From: Corynebacterium striatum ATCC 6940
GTDB lineage: Bacteria > Actinomycetota > Actinomycetes > Mycobacteriales > Mycobacteriaceae
Reading direction: 5' to 3'
Assembly (NCBI RefSeq): GCF_000159135.1
Contig: NZ_GG667520.1
Span: 374,519 to 436,451, forward strand
Length of the DNA stretch: 61,933 nt
Shown here: piece after piece, positions 51,204 through 60,186 of the stretch
Layout of the letters: every line of letters begins with the position of its first letter
Numbering within the stretch: the stretch's first letter is position 1
Program-made: the position numbers and the translations under genes
Notes under the pieces: generated by a model
The model's database searches: none
Told to the model about the DNA's origin: nothing
What the model saw: the letters and a program-made list of their open reading frames with translations, nothing else

Positions 51204-52895
51204 ATGGAAAACGTATCTCAATCAACCATCAAGGGCACCGGCGTTGTCGCTGGTGTCGCATACGCCGAGGCTGTGTGGGTTCGCCCGCGCCCAGAACTGC
51301 CCACTGCTGGTGAGCTGATCGATGAGGAGAAGCGCGACGGAGAGTACGACCGCTTCCTCGAAGCTGTCGACGTAGTTGCAAGTCGTCTGGAGCAGCGTGC
51401 AGCAGGGGCTGAGGGGCAGGCCGCTGAAGTGCTGGGAGCTACTGCAGGCATGGTTAAGGACCGTGGCTGGCACAAGGCAGTACGTAAGAGCATCCGCAGT
51501 GGCCGTCCAGCAGAGTATGCAACTGCCAGTGCGACCGAAAAGTTTGTCACCCTGTTTGAAGCCGCCGGTGGCGTGATGGCTGAGCGCACCACTGACTTGA
51601 AGGACGTCCGCGATCGCGTTATCGCACAGCTGCGTGGCGAGCAGGAGCCTGGTCTGCCGATGGTCAGCGGCGAAGCAGTCCTGTTGGCCGATGATTTGGC
51701 GCCGGCAGACACCGCAACGCTCGATACTGCACACATCAAGGCTCTCGTTACTGAGCTCGGTGGCCCAACTAGCCACACCGCGATCATCGCTCGTCAGCTG
51801 GACATTCCTTGCATCGTGGCGGTTGGCGCGGATCTGCGCAACATCGAGTCCGGCACCCTGCTCTTTGTTGATGGGTCCGTCGGCACCGTCAGCCTTGGCG
51901 CTAACCGTGCAGAATCCCTGAAGGCTGTGGAGGAGTACCGCGAAAAGGCTGCTCGCGTTGCTCAGTGGCGTGGCCCGGCCCAGACCAAGGATGGTCACCG
52001 TGTGCAGCTGCTGGCTAACGTTGCTGACGGCAACGCAGCTCGTATTGCGTCCGATTCTCAGGCAGAAGGTATTGGCCTCTACCGCACAGAGCTGTCCTTC
52101 CTTTCAGCTAGTGAAGAGCCAACCGTGGACGAGCAGGCACGTATCTATGCCAAGGTCTTCAACGCTTTTCCCGAGTCGAAGGTCGTTGTTCGCACCCTCG
52201 ACGCTGGTTCCGATAAGCCAATTTCCTACGCAACTTTGTCTTCGGAAGAAAACCCAGCACTGGGTGTTCGCGGCCTGCGTATTGCGCGAGACAATGAGTC
52301 TTTGCTGACTCGCCAGCTGGATGCAATCGCACAGGCTGCAGCTGACCGTGGCGACGATGTCCCAACGTGGGTCATGGCTCCAATGGTGGCAACCGCAGTT
52401 GAGGCAAAGTGGTTTGCGGGTCTGTGCCGCGAACGCGGCCTGACTGCTGGCGCCATGATTGAGGTCCCTGCAGCTGCGCTTATGGCTGACACCATCATGC
52501 CGCACCTCGACTTCGTCTCCATCGGTACAAATGACCTCACCCAGTACACGATGGCGGCGGACCGTCTCTCCCCACAGTTGGCCTACCTGACAGATCCGTG
52601 GCAGCCGGCTGTTCTGCGACTCATCCAGCACACCTGCGTGGTTGGCAGCGACAACAACGTGCCGGTCGGCGTCTGTGGCGAGGCTGCAGCTGATCCGCTG
52701 CTTGCTTGCGTACTCACCGGCTTGGGCGTCAACTCGCTTTCCGCTGCATCGACTGCTGTTGCAGGCGTTGGCGCTCAGATTTCCGAGCTGACCCTCGAGC
52801 AGTGCCAGAAGCTGGCTGAAGCTGCAATTAACGCTGAAGGTCCGTCTGAGGCTCGCACCGCAGCCCTGGATCTGATGGAAGAGTTCAAGGCTTAA
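51204..52895 (+). CDS. ptsI: PTS enzyme I
   Basis: Transfers phosphate from PEP to HPr. It has 563 residues. The phospho-histidine motif GGPTSHTAIIARQ places His near residue 191. The PEP-binding TIM-barrel domain has LYRTELSFL, NPALGVRGLRI, GAMIEVPAAALMADTIMPHLDFVSIGTNDLTQYTMAADR and the Cys in VGVCGEAAADP. GTG 51201 and ATG 51204 are adjacent; ATG 51204 fits the AAGGA spacing. Confidence 0.96.
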   Translation: MENVSQSTIKGTGVVAGVAYAEAVWVRPRPELPTAGELIDEEKRDGEYDRFLEAVDVVASRLEQRAAGAEGQAAEVLGATAGMVKDRGWHKAVRKSIRSGRPAEYATASATEKFVTLFEAAGGVMAERTTDLKDVRDRVIAQLRGEQEPGLPMVSGEAVLLADDLAPADTATLDTAHIKALVTELGGPTSHTAIIARQLDIPCIVAVGADLRNIESGTLLFVDGSVGTVSLGANRAESLKAVEEYREKAARVAQWRGPAQTKDGHRVQLLANVADGNAARIASDSQAEGIGLYRTELSFLSASEEPTVDEQARIYAKVFNAFPESKVVVRTLDAGSDKPISYATLSSEENPALGVRGLRIARDNESLLTRQLDAIAQAAADRGDDVPTWVMAPMVATAVEAKWFAGLCRERGLTAGAMIEVPAAALMADTIMPHLDFVSIGTNDLTQYTMAADRLSPQLAYLTDPWQPAVLRLIQHTCVVGSDNNVPVGVCGEAAADPLLACVLTGLGVNSLSAASTAVAGVGAQISELTLEQCQKLAEAAINAEGPSEARTAALDLMEEFKA

Positions 52896-52911
52896 GAGTC
52901 TGAGATACGAG

Positions 52912-52938
52912 GAAGCCCCCAACGGTTTTGGGGGCTTC
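52912..52938 (+). terminator. Terminator of ptsI
   Basis: GAAGCCCCCAA (52912-52922) pairs with TTGGGGGCTTC (52928-52938), followed by GATTCGTTTT. Confidence 0.85.
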
Positions 52939-52973
52939 GATTCGTTTTAGATTCTGCCCTGTCCTCCTGCTGA

Positions 52974-53004
52974 CAAACTCAGCTGAGGATCAAACTCAGC
53001 TGAG
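52974..53004 (-). terminator. Repeat-formed hairpin downstream of sugR
   Basis: Two copies of CAAACTCAGCTGAG (52974-52987, 52991-53004). Each contains the perfect palindrome CTCAGCTGAG, so the copies pair as a 10-bp stem with a 7-nt loop. On the sugR strand it is followed by TTTGTC. Confidence 0.55.
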
Positions 53005-53026
53005 AATGGAGTAATTAAGCAGGAAG

Positions 53027-53812
53027 CTACTTCTCGGCTGCGACGACGACTTCGATCTCTTGTTCACGCAGTGCTTCGACGAAGCTTTCAGGGGCAGCGG
53101 CGTCGGTGACCACAACATCAATGTCGGCGATGGATGCGAAGCTAACTAGGTAATCATTCCCGAGCTTGGAAGAGTCGCAGAGAACTACAACCTTGTGGGC
53201 GTTGGTCACGAAGGCGGTCTTGATGGCGGCCTCTTGGGAATCGGCTGTGGACAGTCCATGATCTAATGTAAGGGCGTTGGTGCCGATGAAGGCAACGTCC
53301 GCGCGCATGAGCGCCATGGTTCGCAGTGCGGTATCACCCACTACTGCCTGGGTGATAGCGCGCACGGTACCGCCAAGAAGCTGCACATCGGGGACGCCGT
53401 TGCTAGCCAAAGACAAAGCGATGGGCAAGCTATTGGACACAATAGAGAACTGACCCGCCGCATTCTGTTGCCCGATCAGATCGGCAAGAGCATTGGTGGT
53501 CGTACCCGCGTCAAGGAAGATGCTGCCACCGGCTTCAGGCAAGAATTGCATCGCGGCGCGCGCAATGGCGATTTTTGCGCCCGTGGCTGAACGCTGGCGC
53601 GTGTCCAAGGTGAACTCAGCGGTTTGGAAAGACTGGGACGCCACTGCGCCGCCATGCACACGATGAACCACGCCCTCTCTATCCAAGACGGCGAGATCTC
53701 GTCTGATGGTTTCGGCGGTGACATCGAACCGCTCGGAAAGCTCAGTTACATTAACGCGTCCCTCAACAGCAGTGAGGGATGCGATCTGGCGGCGACGCTC
53801 CTCTGCGTACAT
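53027..53812 (-). CDS. sugR: DeoR-family sugar repressor SugR
   Basis: Represses PTS and glycolytic genes when sugar phosphates are low. It has 261 residues. The N-terminal winged helix has MYAEERRRQIASL and VNVTELSERFDVTAETIRRDLAVLDREGVVHRVHGG. The C-terminal sugar-phosphate-sensing domain has FLDAGTTTNALADLI and FIGTNALTLDHGLSTADSQEAAIK. ATG 53812 has GGAGGA 4 nt upstream and matches C. glutamicum SugR; the frame open to 53965 is untranslated. The neighbouring PTS genes are its expected targets. Confidence 0.94.
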   Translation of the reverse strand: MYAEERRRQIASLTAVEGRVNVTELSERFDVTAETIRRDLAVLDREGVVHRVHGGAVASQSFQTAEFTLDTRQRSATGAKIAIARAAMQFLPEAGGSIFLDAGTTTNALADLIGQQNAAGQFSIVSNSLPIALSLASNGVPDVQLLGGTVRAITQAVVGDTALRTMALMRADVAFIGTNALTLDHGLSTADSQEAAIKTAFVTNAHKVVVLCDSSKLGNDYLVSFASIADIDVVVTDAAAPESFVEALREQEIEVVVAAEK

Positions 53813-54120
53813 AGAGTCCTCCAACAATATGCCCGTAACGGGGTGGGGCATTGGGTATTCCGTTCCGCCCTCGGGGTTGGGGGCGGTACTTTCGCAGTAA
53901 TAGAACTGACTTAACCCTAGTTTTCCAGAAAACCCTACGAATCGGAATAAACCAAAGGTGTACACATATAAGAAAAAGTGCAGGCAGTGAAATTTAAAGT
54001 CACTGCCTGCACTTTTGGAATGTGTGATTTTGGGCGCTAAAACCCGAGAAGTGGAATTCTGTCCCTTAAGGGGGTGGAATTAGAGGGTAATGCCCGCTAG
54101 AAAAGATGTTACATCGCCTG
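53813..54120. other. Intergenic region between sugR and lexA
   Basis: 308 bp with no credible gene. It holds the sugR leader, with a small CCCCGTTACGGGG hairpin near 53835, and the strong bidirectional terminator at 53974-54016. Nothing else recognisable. Confidence 0.7.
53974..54016. terminator. Terminator between lexA and sugR
   Basis: Perfect 17-bp stem AAAAGTGCAGGCAGTGA/TCACTGCCTGCACTTTT with a 9-nt loop. On the minus strand its T-run follows lexA by about 105 nt. Confidence 0.85.
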
Positions 54121-54846
54121 CTAAAGCTTGCGGAAGACGGAAACAACCTTGCCCATGATCTCCGCATCGTCACCCTTGATTGGGGAGTAGGCGTCATTGT
54201 GTGGCAGGAGCCAGATGCCCGAGGAATCGCGGTGGAATTCCTTGACAGTTGCCTCGTCGCCGTCCAGCAGCGCTGCTACGAATTCGCCCTCTTCAGCGAC
54301 ATTCTGGGAGCGGATAATGACCCAGTCTCCATTGAGGATACCGGCATCACGCATGGAGTCCCCGACAACCTGCAGCATATATAGCTCACCGGTTCCCACT
54401 ACGTCGTTTGGCATCGGGAAATAAGTGTCAATATTTTCTTCAGCCGTGATGGGGGAGCCCGCAGCGATACGGCCAACAACTGGAATGTAAGCAACCTCAG
54501 AAGCCTCTTCAGGCGTCATCGATGAACCAGGTTCTGGTTTATCTGCCTTGGCTCCTGTCTTGCGGCCCGGCTTCTTGGTGTCTTCCTCATTATTGAGGTG
54601 TCGGACGTCTACGGCTCGTGGCTTGTTAGGGTCGCGACGCAGAAAGCCCTTCTCCTCGAGTTGCTTGAGCTGGTAGGCCACGGAGGAGGTGGATTGCAGT
54701 CCGGCGGCGTCGCCGATTTCACGGATGCTAGGCGGGTAGCCGCGCAGCATCACAGCGTCGTGGATGACGTCCAGGATGCGGCGCTGGCGCGCAGAGAGTG
54801 AATTGATGTCCGGCTTCCCAGAATTCTTGGCGGGTTTGCGTGGCAT
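54121..54846 (-). CDS. lexA: SOS repressor LexA
   Basis: Represses DNA-damage genes and self-cleaves when RecA is active. It has 241 residues. The winged helix spans about 16-80 (LSARQRRILDVIHDAV, YPPSIREIGDAAGLQSTSSVAYQL). An acidic linker follows, then cleavage site Ala129-Gly130 (RIAAGSP), Ser164 (GDSM) and Lys202 (ATVKEF), so the catalytic dyad is intact. AAGGAGA lies 5 nt before the ATG. Divergent from divS; the shared region carries TCGAA-type SOS words. Confidence 0.97.
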   Translation of the reverse strand: MPRKPAKNSGKPDINSLSARQRRILDVIHDAVMLRGYPPSIREIGDAAGLQSTSSVAYQLKQLEEKGFLRRDPNKPRAVDVRHLNNEEDTKKPGRKTGAKADKPEPGSSMTPEEASEVAYIPVVGRIAAGSPITAEENIDTYFPMPNDVVGTGELYMLQVVGDSMRDAGILNGDWVIIRSQNVAEEGEFVAALLDGDEATVKEFHRDSSGIWLLPHNDAYSPIKGDDAEIMGKVVSVFRKL

Positions 54847-54953
54847 CGGGTCTCCTTGGGTGGGATAGATATGGCGTCGAATCTGCTTGGGTGGGTTGGT
54901 TAGCTACTATCTGTTCGAATTTTCGAAAAGCTTCTCTTCATTTCTATCACGTT

Positions 54954-54969
54954 GCGGGCAAATGTTCGA
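54954..54969. promoter_or_regulatory. Candidate LexA box 1 (lexA/divS region)
   Basis: GCGGGCAAATGTTCGA: the right half TGTTCGA is perfect and the left half partly matches (11 of 14 fixed positions). TGTTCGAATTTTCGAAAA at 54912-54929 is a further cluster of half-sites nearer lexA. Confidence 0.5.
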
Positions 54970-54997
54970 GAATTTTCGCTTCGATATGGACAAACTT

Positions 54998-55013
54998 TCG
55001 AAAAGCTGTTATA
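54998..55013. promoter_or_regulatory. Candidate LexA box 2 (divS side)
   Basis: TCGAAAAGCTGTTATA: left half perfect for TCGAAMA, right half TGTT then ATA. It lies upstream of the probable divS -10 box TAGGCT (55083-55088). Confidence 0.6.
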
Positions 55014-55132
55014 AATCGAACATGGCAACTAATTCGAACGAATTGGCGATGGGAATTTTCGAACGTGTCGTAGCGTTTGAATAGGCTGTAGCCACAAACT
55101 AATCGTCAAAGAAAAACGCTTAAGGAAACATC

Positions 55133-55528
55133 ATGGCAATCGTACTCAACTCCAACAACAAGCAGGTTAACTACTTCAAGTCATCCCGTGCGTACCGCGC
55201 CAGCGTTGTTCCAGCGGCGTCTGTTTGGGATGCTGATGCATCTGCACGCTACGGCGCTACACGGAGTCCACATGTGCGTGATGTTCGAACACTCAGTGTG
55301 GATAATCGAACATACAGCGGTGTTCCTCAGTGTCGTCCACGCACCGATCATGCTGGTCAGCGCGAGGTGGCAAATTCGCGTGAAAACTCGAATCGCGGAA
55401 ATTATCTTCTTGGTGCGGTGTTCGGCGTGGCAGTGTTCATCGGAACTGTGTTTGGTGGTCTCACGGCTGATGGGGGCGCTGCGCCGCAGGGAACTCAGCA
55501 GGTTGTGCAAGCCAGCGTGAACAACTAG
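55133..55528 (+). CDS. divS: SOS cell-division suppressor DivS
   Basis: In C. glutamicum DivS is induced by DNA damage through LexA and blocks septum formation. It has 131 residues. A hydrophilic, Ser/Arg-rich N-terminal region precedes one transmembrane helix at about residues 92-115 (YLLGAVFGVAVFIGTVFGG) and a short Gly/Gln-rich tail. Identification rests on position opposite lexA, size, topology and the SOS boxes; the sequence itself is poorly conserved. AAGGAAA precedes the ATG. Confidence 0.82.
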   Translation: MAIVLNSNNKQVNYFKSSRAYRASVVPAASVWDADASARYGATRSPHVRDVRTLSVDNRTYSGVPQCRPRTDHAGQREVANSRENSNRGNYLLGAVFGVAVFIGTVFGGLTADGGAAPQGTQQVVQASVNN

Positions 55529-55547
55529 CCATCCGCGCAAAGCCTTT

Positions 55548-55572
55548 GCTGGGCCTAGGTGTCGGGCCCAGC
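55548..55572 (+). terminator. Hairpin after divS
   Basis: GCTGGGCC (55548-55555) pairs with GGCCCAGC (55565-55572). There is no clear U tract. Confidence 0.4.
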
Positions 55573-55633
55573 AGATGAGCATAAATGGCATCGTGCGGGA
55601 ATCGGGCAGTACACTAAATGCGGTCTCAACGCC

Positions 55634-55655
55634 CGCCTCTCACATGTGAGTGGCG
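55634..55655. promoter_or_regulatory. 22-bp near-perfect palindrome upstream of nrdR
   Basis: CGCCTCTCACATGTGAGTGGCG, symmetrical except for one pair. It ends 30 bp before the nrdR GTG. It could be an operator or an RNA hairpin; no known regulator motif is matched. Confidence 0.5.
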
Positions 55656-55684
55656 GATGACGTGGAAGAGGAAGGAACCGCACG

Positions 55685-56143
55685 GTGTATTGCCCGTTTT
55701 GCCATAATGAACAGTCACGAGTCATTGACTCCCGTGTGGTTGATGCAGGAACAGCAATCCGGCGCCGCCGTGAATGTGCTTCATGCAAAGGCCGCTTTAC
55801 CACAGTCGAGAAAGCTGTCTTGTTAGTCGTCAAGCGAAATGGCTTGGCTGAGCCTTTCAGCAGGGACAAGCTGATTCGCGGTGTGCGTCGCGCATGCCAA
55901 GGCCGTGACGTAACGGATGACGCGCTGAAGAAGCTTGCCCAAGAAGTAGAGGAGACCGTGCGTAGCCACGGTTCCTCCCAGGTCAATGCCAATGACATCG
56001 GTCTCGCTATTCTCGAGCCACTACGTGACTTGGATGAGGTTGCGTACCTGCGTTTCGCATCGGTCTACAAATCCTTCGAGAGCGCGGACGACTTTGAATC
56101 AGAGATCCGACTCATGCGTCGCCGCGACCGCGATAGCTTTTAA
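55685..56143 (+). CDS. nrdR: Transcriptional repressor NrdR
   Basis: ATP/dATP-sensing repressor of ribonucleotide reductase genes, 152 residues. A zinc ribbon with two CxxC pairs ([16 protein letters not shown] and [13 protein letters not shown]) is followed by an ATP-cone ([29 protein letters not shown]). GTG is preceded by GAGGAAGG. The lexA-divS-nrdR order is typical of corynebacteria. Confidence 0.97.
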   Translation: MYCPFCHNEQSRVIDSRVVDAGTAIRRRRECASCKGRFTTVEKAVLLVVKRNGLAEPFSRDKLIRGVRRACQGRDVTDDALKKLAQEVEETVRSHGSSQVNANDIGLAILEPLRDLDEVAYLRFASVYKSFESADDFESEIRLMRRRDRDSF

Positions 56144-56160
56144 GCCATTGGCTATGTGAC

Positions 56161-59100
56161 TTAGCGCAGCTTGTCTACTGCCTTTTGGATACGGCGCAGC
56201 GACACTGGGTGCGCCGTGCCGAGGCGTTGCGCGAAGAGCGAAACCCGCAGCTCTTCCATCATCCAATAGATGTCCTTGACCCCCCGCGTCTTTGCGCGCC
56301 CGGCTGGTAGAGTCCGCAAGCGGTTGGCCAGATAGGCCTTGGCCTCCTCGACCTCTGCTTGACGGTCAGCGTCCTTGTCCGGGTCGAGGGACATCTCCTC
56401 CAAACGGATTCGGATCGCCTGCATGTAGCGGGGAAGATGGCGCAGGTGCGTCATGCCATGGATGGTGATGGCGTTCTTCGGCAGCAAGAACTCCATCTGT
56501 GCCTTCATGTCGTCAATGGCAGGGCCATCCCAGTGCGCGAGTTCAGCGCGCAGGTTTGAGTACTCCGCAAGTCCCGGTGCAATTGCCACTACCGACTGCC
56601 GAACCCGGCCGGCAACCTGCGGCTTGATGGCGTCGAGAAGCGTGCGGAATCCCTCCGGGGAACGCTGCGGGCCGCCTTCCTCAAGCATGAGATCGCGGAT
56701 CGCCGCCACTCGAGCATCGTTGACCAATCCTTCAGCGCTACCGTGTGGATAGGCGTCCACCGCTACGCGCTGCTGCAAGGGCAGCCCCTTAACCATCTGC
56801 TGGTGGTTGACCGAAATCTCCCGCATTAGCAACGTCAACGTCGTAGTTATCATCGCCGCATCTGCCGCAGCCTTAGTCGGGTGAACCTTCAAAGAGACAC
56901 CCTCAGCAGAAGCCACGAGTGCCGGATATGCGGTGACTTCGTGGCCATCAACCACGGTCGTTACTTCCTCATCAATGGTGCCCAACGTATCCGTGGTCCA
57001 TTCCTTCACTGCCTTCGACTCCGACTTTCGTCCCACGCGGGAGACCGAGGACTTGATGTGCCCGGCCTGGCGGCGGACCAATGCGGCTAGGTCCCTGTCA
57101 GAATCAATGATCTTGCCGCGCTTATCCACGGCAGCGTAGTTCATCCGCAGGTGTGCCGGCAGGGCGGAAGTCTTGAAATCTGTGGCGTCGATGCCCTGTC
57201 CACCGAGCTCACGGAGGACGTCGGCAAGCTGCTGCGTAATCGATCCCTCATATGGGATAAGCCGCGGCAGCGCCCGCTCCGCGAACTCAGGCGCCGGGAC
57301 CACCGTGCGGCGAATCGCCTTTGGCAAGGAACGGATAAGTTCCGTCACCAGCTCAAGGCGCAGGCCCGGAACCAGCCAATCGAAGCCTTCAGTATCCAGA
57401 CCCGCAAGCAGCGGTACTGGGACCATCAGCGTCACGCCGTCGAGTGGGTCACCTGGCTCAAACTTGTAGGTCAAGTCGTAATCTATAGAGCCTTTCAGCC
57501 AGCGATCCGGGAATGCCTCCTCGGTGACATCATGGGTGTCCTCAATGAGCTTGTCTGGATCGAAGTCCAGCAGATCCGGAGTCTGGTGCTGCTGTTTCTT
57601 CCACCAAGAGTCAAAATGACGCCCGGTAGTAACCTTTGCTGGAATGCGTTGGTCATAGAAGTCGAAGAGAGTATCCTCGTCCACCACGAGTCCGCGACGT
57701 CGTGCTTTGTCCTCATACTGTGCTGCTTCCTCAAGCTTTTTCACATTGTCGTGGAAGAAGTGGTGATGAGTGTTCCACTCGCCTTCAATGAGAGCGTTGC
57801 GGATAAACATATCGTGTGCTGCTACGGGGTCGACGCGATGATAGGGTACCGTGCGGTCGGTGACGATGGGCACGCCATAGAGCGTCGAACGCTGCGTTGC
57901 TACAGCGGCCGCGCGCTTGCGTGACCACGTCGGATCCGAATAGTTGTGCTTGAGCAGGTTGGCGCCGAGCTTTTCCACCCAGGCAGGGTCGATCGCGGCG
58001 ACGTCGCGGGCCCACAGGCGGGAGGTCTCCACGAGTTCTGCCGCCATGAGAAACTCCGGGGGCTTCTTGGCCAGTGCAGAACCTGGAAACACAAGGAAGC
58101 GGGTGTTGCGGGCGCCATGGAATTCCTTGGAGTTGCCATCGCGGGCACCAATGTTGGACAAGAGCCCGGACAGCAGTGACATATGAATGTCATCGGGGCG
58201 GCGTTCGGTGGCCTCCTCATGGTTCCACCCGAGCTGCTTGGCGACGTCGCGTAATTGGCGCACCAAGTCAAACCACTCGCGGATACGCATGTAGTGGAGG
58301 AAGTCCTTCTTCATGCGCTTGCGGAAGGCAATGCCGCTCAGCTCATTGCGGGCATCCTGCACGAAGTCCCAGAGATTAAGCATGGCCAAGAAGTCTGAAG
58401 ACTTGTCTTTAAAGCGCGCATGCGCTTGATCTGCTTGGGCCTGGAACTCGAGCGGGCGTTCGCGGACGTCTTGAATTGTCATGGCGGCAACGATGACAAT
58501 GATGTCCTCGAGGCAGCCGGAGCGGTGTGCCTCGACGAGCATACGTGCCATGCGCGGGTCGACTGGTATTCGCGAGAGGACACGGCCGACGTCAGTCAGT
58601 ACCGGAAGCCCGTCCTTTTCTTCTCGCGGGCTCAGAGCGCCAAGCTCGTGGAGGAGCAAGAGGCCATCGCGCACGGCCTTTTGCTCTGGCGACTGGACGA
58701 ATGGAAACTCCGAGATGTCTCCCAAGCGCAAGGAGATCATCTGCAAGATGACGCTGGCGAGGTTGGTGCGCAGGATTTCTGGATCGGTGAACTCAGGGCG
58801 GGAGAGGAAGTCCTGCTCGGAGTACAAGCGAATCGCGATGCCGTCCGCAACACGGCCACAGCGTCCTGAGCGCTGGTTGGCGCTTGCCTGTGAAATCGGT
58901 TCGATGGGCAGACGCTGGACTTTGGTGCGGGTGGAGTAGCGAGAAATGCGTGCCGTACCTGTGTCAACGACATAGCGAATTCCGGGAACGGTCAGAGAGG
59001 TCTCGGCAATGTTGGTGGACAGGACGATGCGGCGGCCACGGTGCCCAGAGAACACGCGGTGCTGCTCTTCGTTGGAAAGGCGTCCAAACAGGGGAGTGAC

Positions 59101-60066
59101 CTCAACGCCGCTCCACTTGCGGGCCTCGATTGCCTCCATGGCGTCGCGAATGTCACGCTCGCCGGGGAAGAAGCAGAGAATATCTCCCTCTCCTTCGGCC
59201 ATGAGCTCTTCGATTGCCTCGCAGAGTCCGTCGATAGGGTCTTGATCGACGACTTTGCCCCCGGCCTCGAACTCGAGCGGCCGGTAGCGAATTTCTACCG
59301 GATAGGTGCGACCGGATACTTCAATAATCGGCGCTGGGTTGCCTTCGGCATCTGCGAAGTGGGTGGCGAAGCGCTCTGGGTCGATGGTTGCAGAGGTGAT
59401 GATGACCTTGAGATCGGGGCGCTTCGGCAATAGGCGTTTGAGATAGCCCAGAAGGAAGTCGATGTTGAGGGAACGCTCGTGGGCCTCGTCGATGATGATG
59501 GTGTCGTAGGCATTGAGGAAGCGGTCACGTTGCATCTCTGCCAGCAAGATACCGTCCGTCATCAGCTTGATCGCGGTCGTATTTGAAACCCGGTCGTCGA
59601 AGCGGATGGCATAGCCTACGGATTCGCCGATCGTCTGGTCCAGCTCATCTGCGATGCGCTCTGCCACGGTACGGGCCGCAAGACGGCGGGGCTGGGTATG
59701 CCCAATGAGCCCGCGACGCCCCCGGCCTAGGTCAAGACAGATCTTTGGAATCTGTGTTGTCTTGCCAGAACCAGTCTCACCCGCGATGATGACCACTTGG
59801 TTATCGCGGATTGCGTCGGCAATATCGTCTTTGCGTGCCGAAACCGGCAGTGCCTCGGGGTAGGAAATGGCGGGGACGGCGGCGTCGATTAGCGCGACGC
59901 GTTCGCGGGCTTGTTGGATATCGTCCCCGATTGCGGTGAGTGCTTGGGGGGAGCGTGCCTTGCGCAGGCGGCGTCGGAAAGCGCGTGCGTCCTTTAAAGT
60001 AACCTCATCGAGAGCTGCAAAAAGCTCATCGCGGGTCGGGGATGAGGATTGTGAAAGATTAGTCAT
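56161..60066 (-). CDS. hrpA: ATP-dependent RNA helicase HrpA
   Basis: DEAH-box RNA helicase of 1301 residues, linked in E. coli to rescue of stalled ribosomes. Motifs: Walker A GETGSGKTTQIPK, Q-P-R-R-L-A, DEAH in IIIDEAHERSLN, SAT in ITSATIDPERF, then STNIAETSLTVPGI and QRSGRCGR. HA2/winged-helix and OB domains follow, then the ~600-residue HrpA-specific C-terminal region. ATG 60066 lies 12 nt after TAGAAT with no Shine-Dalgarno. Confidence 0.96.
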   Translation of the reverse strand: MTNLSQSSSPTRDELFAALDEVTLKDARAFRRRLRKARSPQALTAIGDDIQQARERVALIDAAVPAISYPEALPVSARKDDIADAIRDNQVVIIAGETGSGKTTQIPKICLDLGRGRRGLIGHTQPRRLAARTVAERIADELDQTIGESVGYAIRFDDRVSNTTAIKLMTDGILLAEMQRDRFLNAYDTIIIDEAHERSLNIDFLLGYLKRLLPKRPDLKVIITSATIDPERFATHFADAEGNPAPIIEVSGRTYPVEIRYRPLEFEAGGKVVDQDPIDGLCEAIEELMAEGEGDILCFFPGERDIRDAMEAIEARKWSGVEVTPLFGRLSNEEQHRVFSGHRGRRIVLSTNIAETSLTVPGIRYVVDTGTARISRYSTRTKVQRLPIEPISQASANQRSGRCGRVADGIAIRLYSEQDFLSRPEFTDPEILRTNLASVILQMISLRLGDISEFPFVQSPEQKAVRDGLLLLHELGALSPREEKDGLPVLTDVGRVLSRIPVDPRMARMLVEAHRSGCLEDIIVIVAAMTIQDVRERPLEFQAQADQAHARFKDKSSDFLAMLNLWDFVQDARNELSGIAFRKRMKKDFLHYMRIREWFDLVRQLRDVAKQLGWNHEEATERRPDDIHMSLLSGLLSNIGARDGNSKEFHGARNTRFLVFPGSALAKKPPEFLMAAELVETSRLWARDVAAIDPAWVEKLGANLLKHNYSDPTWSRKRAAAVATQRSTLYGVPIVTDRTVPYHRVDPVAAHDMFIRNALIEGEWNTHHHFFHDNVKKLEEAAQYEDKARRRGLVVDEDTLFDFYDQRIPAKVTTGRHFDSWWKKQQHQTPDLLDFDPDKLIEDTHDVTEEAFPDRWLKGSIDYDLTYKFEPGDPLDGVTLMVPVPLLAGLDTEGFDWLVPGLRLELVTELIRSLPKAIRRTVVPAPEFAERALPRLIPYEGSITQQLADVLRELGGQGIDATDFKTSALPAHLRMNYAAVDKRGKIIDSDRDLAALVRRQAGHIKSSVSRVGRKSESKAVKEWTTDTLGTIDEEVTTVVDGHEVTAYPALVASAEGVSLKVHPTKAAADAAMITTTLTLLMREISVNHQQMVKGLPLQQRVAVDAYPHGSAEGLVNDARVAAIRDLMLEEGGPQRSPEGFRTLLDAIKPQVAGRVRQSVVAIAPGLAEYSNLRAELAHWDGPAIDDMKAQMEFLLPKNAITIHGMTHLRHLPRYMQAIRIRLEEMSLDPDKDADRQAEVEEAKAYLANRLRTLPAGRAKTRGVKDIYWMMEELRVSLFAQRLGTAHPVSLRRIQKAVDKLR

Positions 60067-60078
60067 AGCTGGTGGGAA

Positions 60079-60084
60079 ATTCTA
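60079..60084 (-). promoter_or_regulatory. Candidate -10 box of hrpA
   Basis: TAGAAT, 12 nt before ATG 60066, predicting a leader of only about 5 nt. Confidence 0.4.
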
Positions 60085-60186
60085 CCCGTCCAGCGTGAGG
60101 CATGAAAACGTTGATAAGCTAATGCTGATTGTTACGAAAGTTTAGTCAAGTGATTTTGATTAACCGGAATCAAGGAGGAAGCCACA

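Noticed and set aside
52974..53004. CRISPR-like repeat
   Set aside because: Only two copies with a 3-bp gap; no spacer structure.
54901..55084. Short open frames between lexA and divS
   Set aside because: They overlap the regulatory region, have no ribosome site and no homology.
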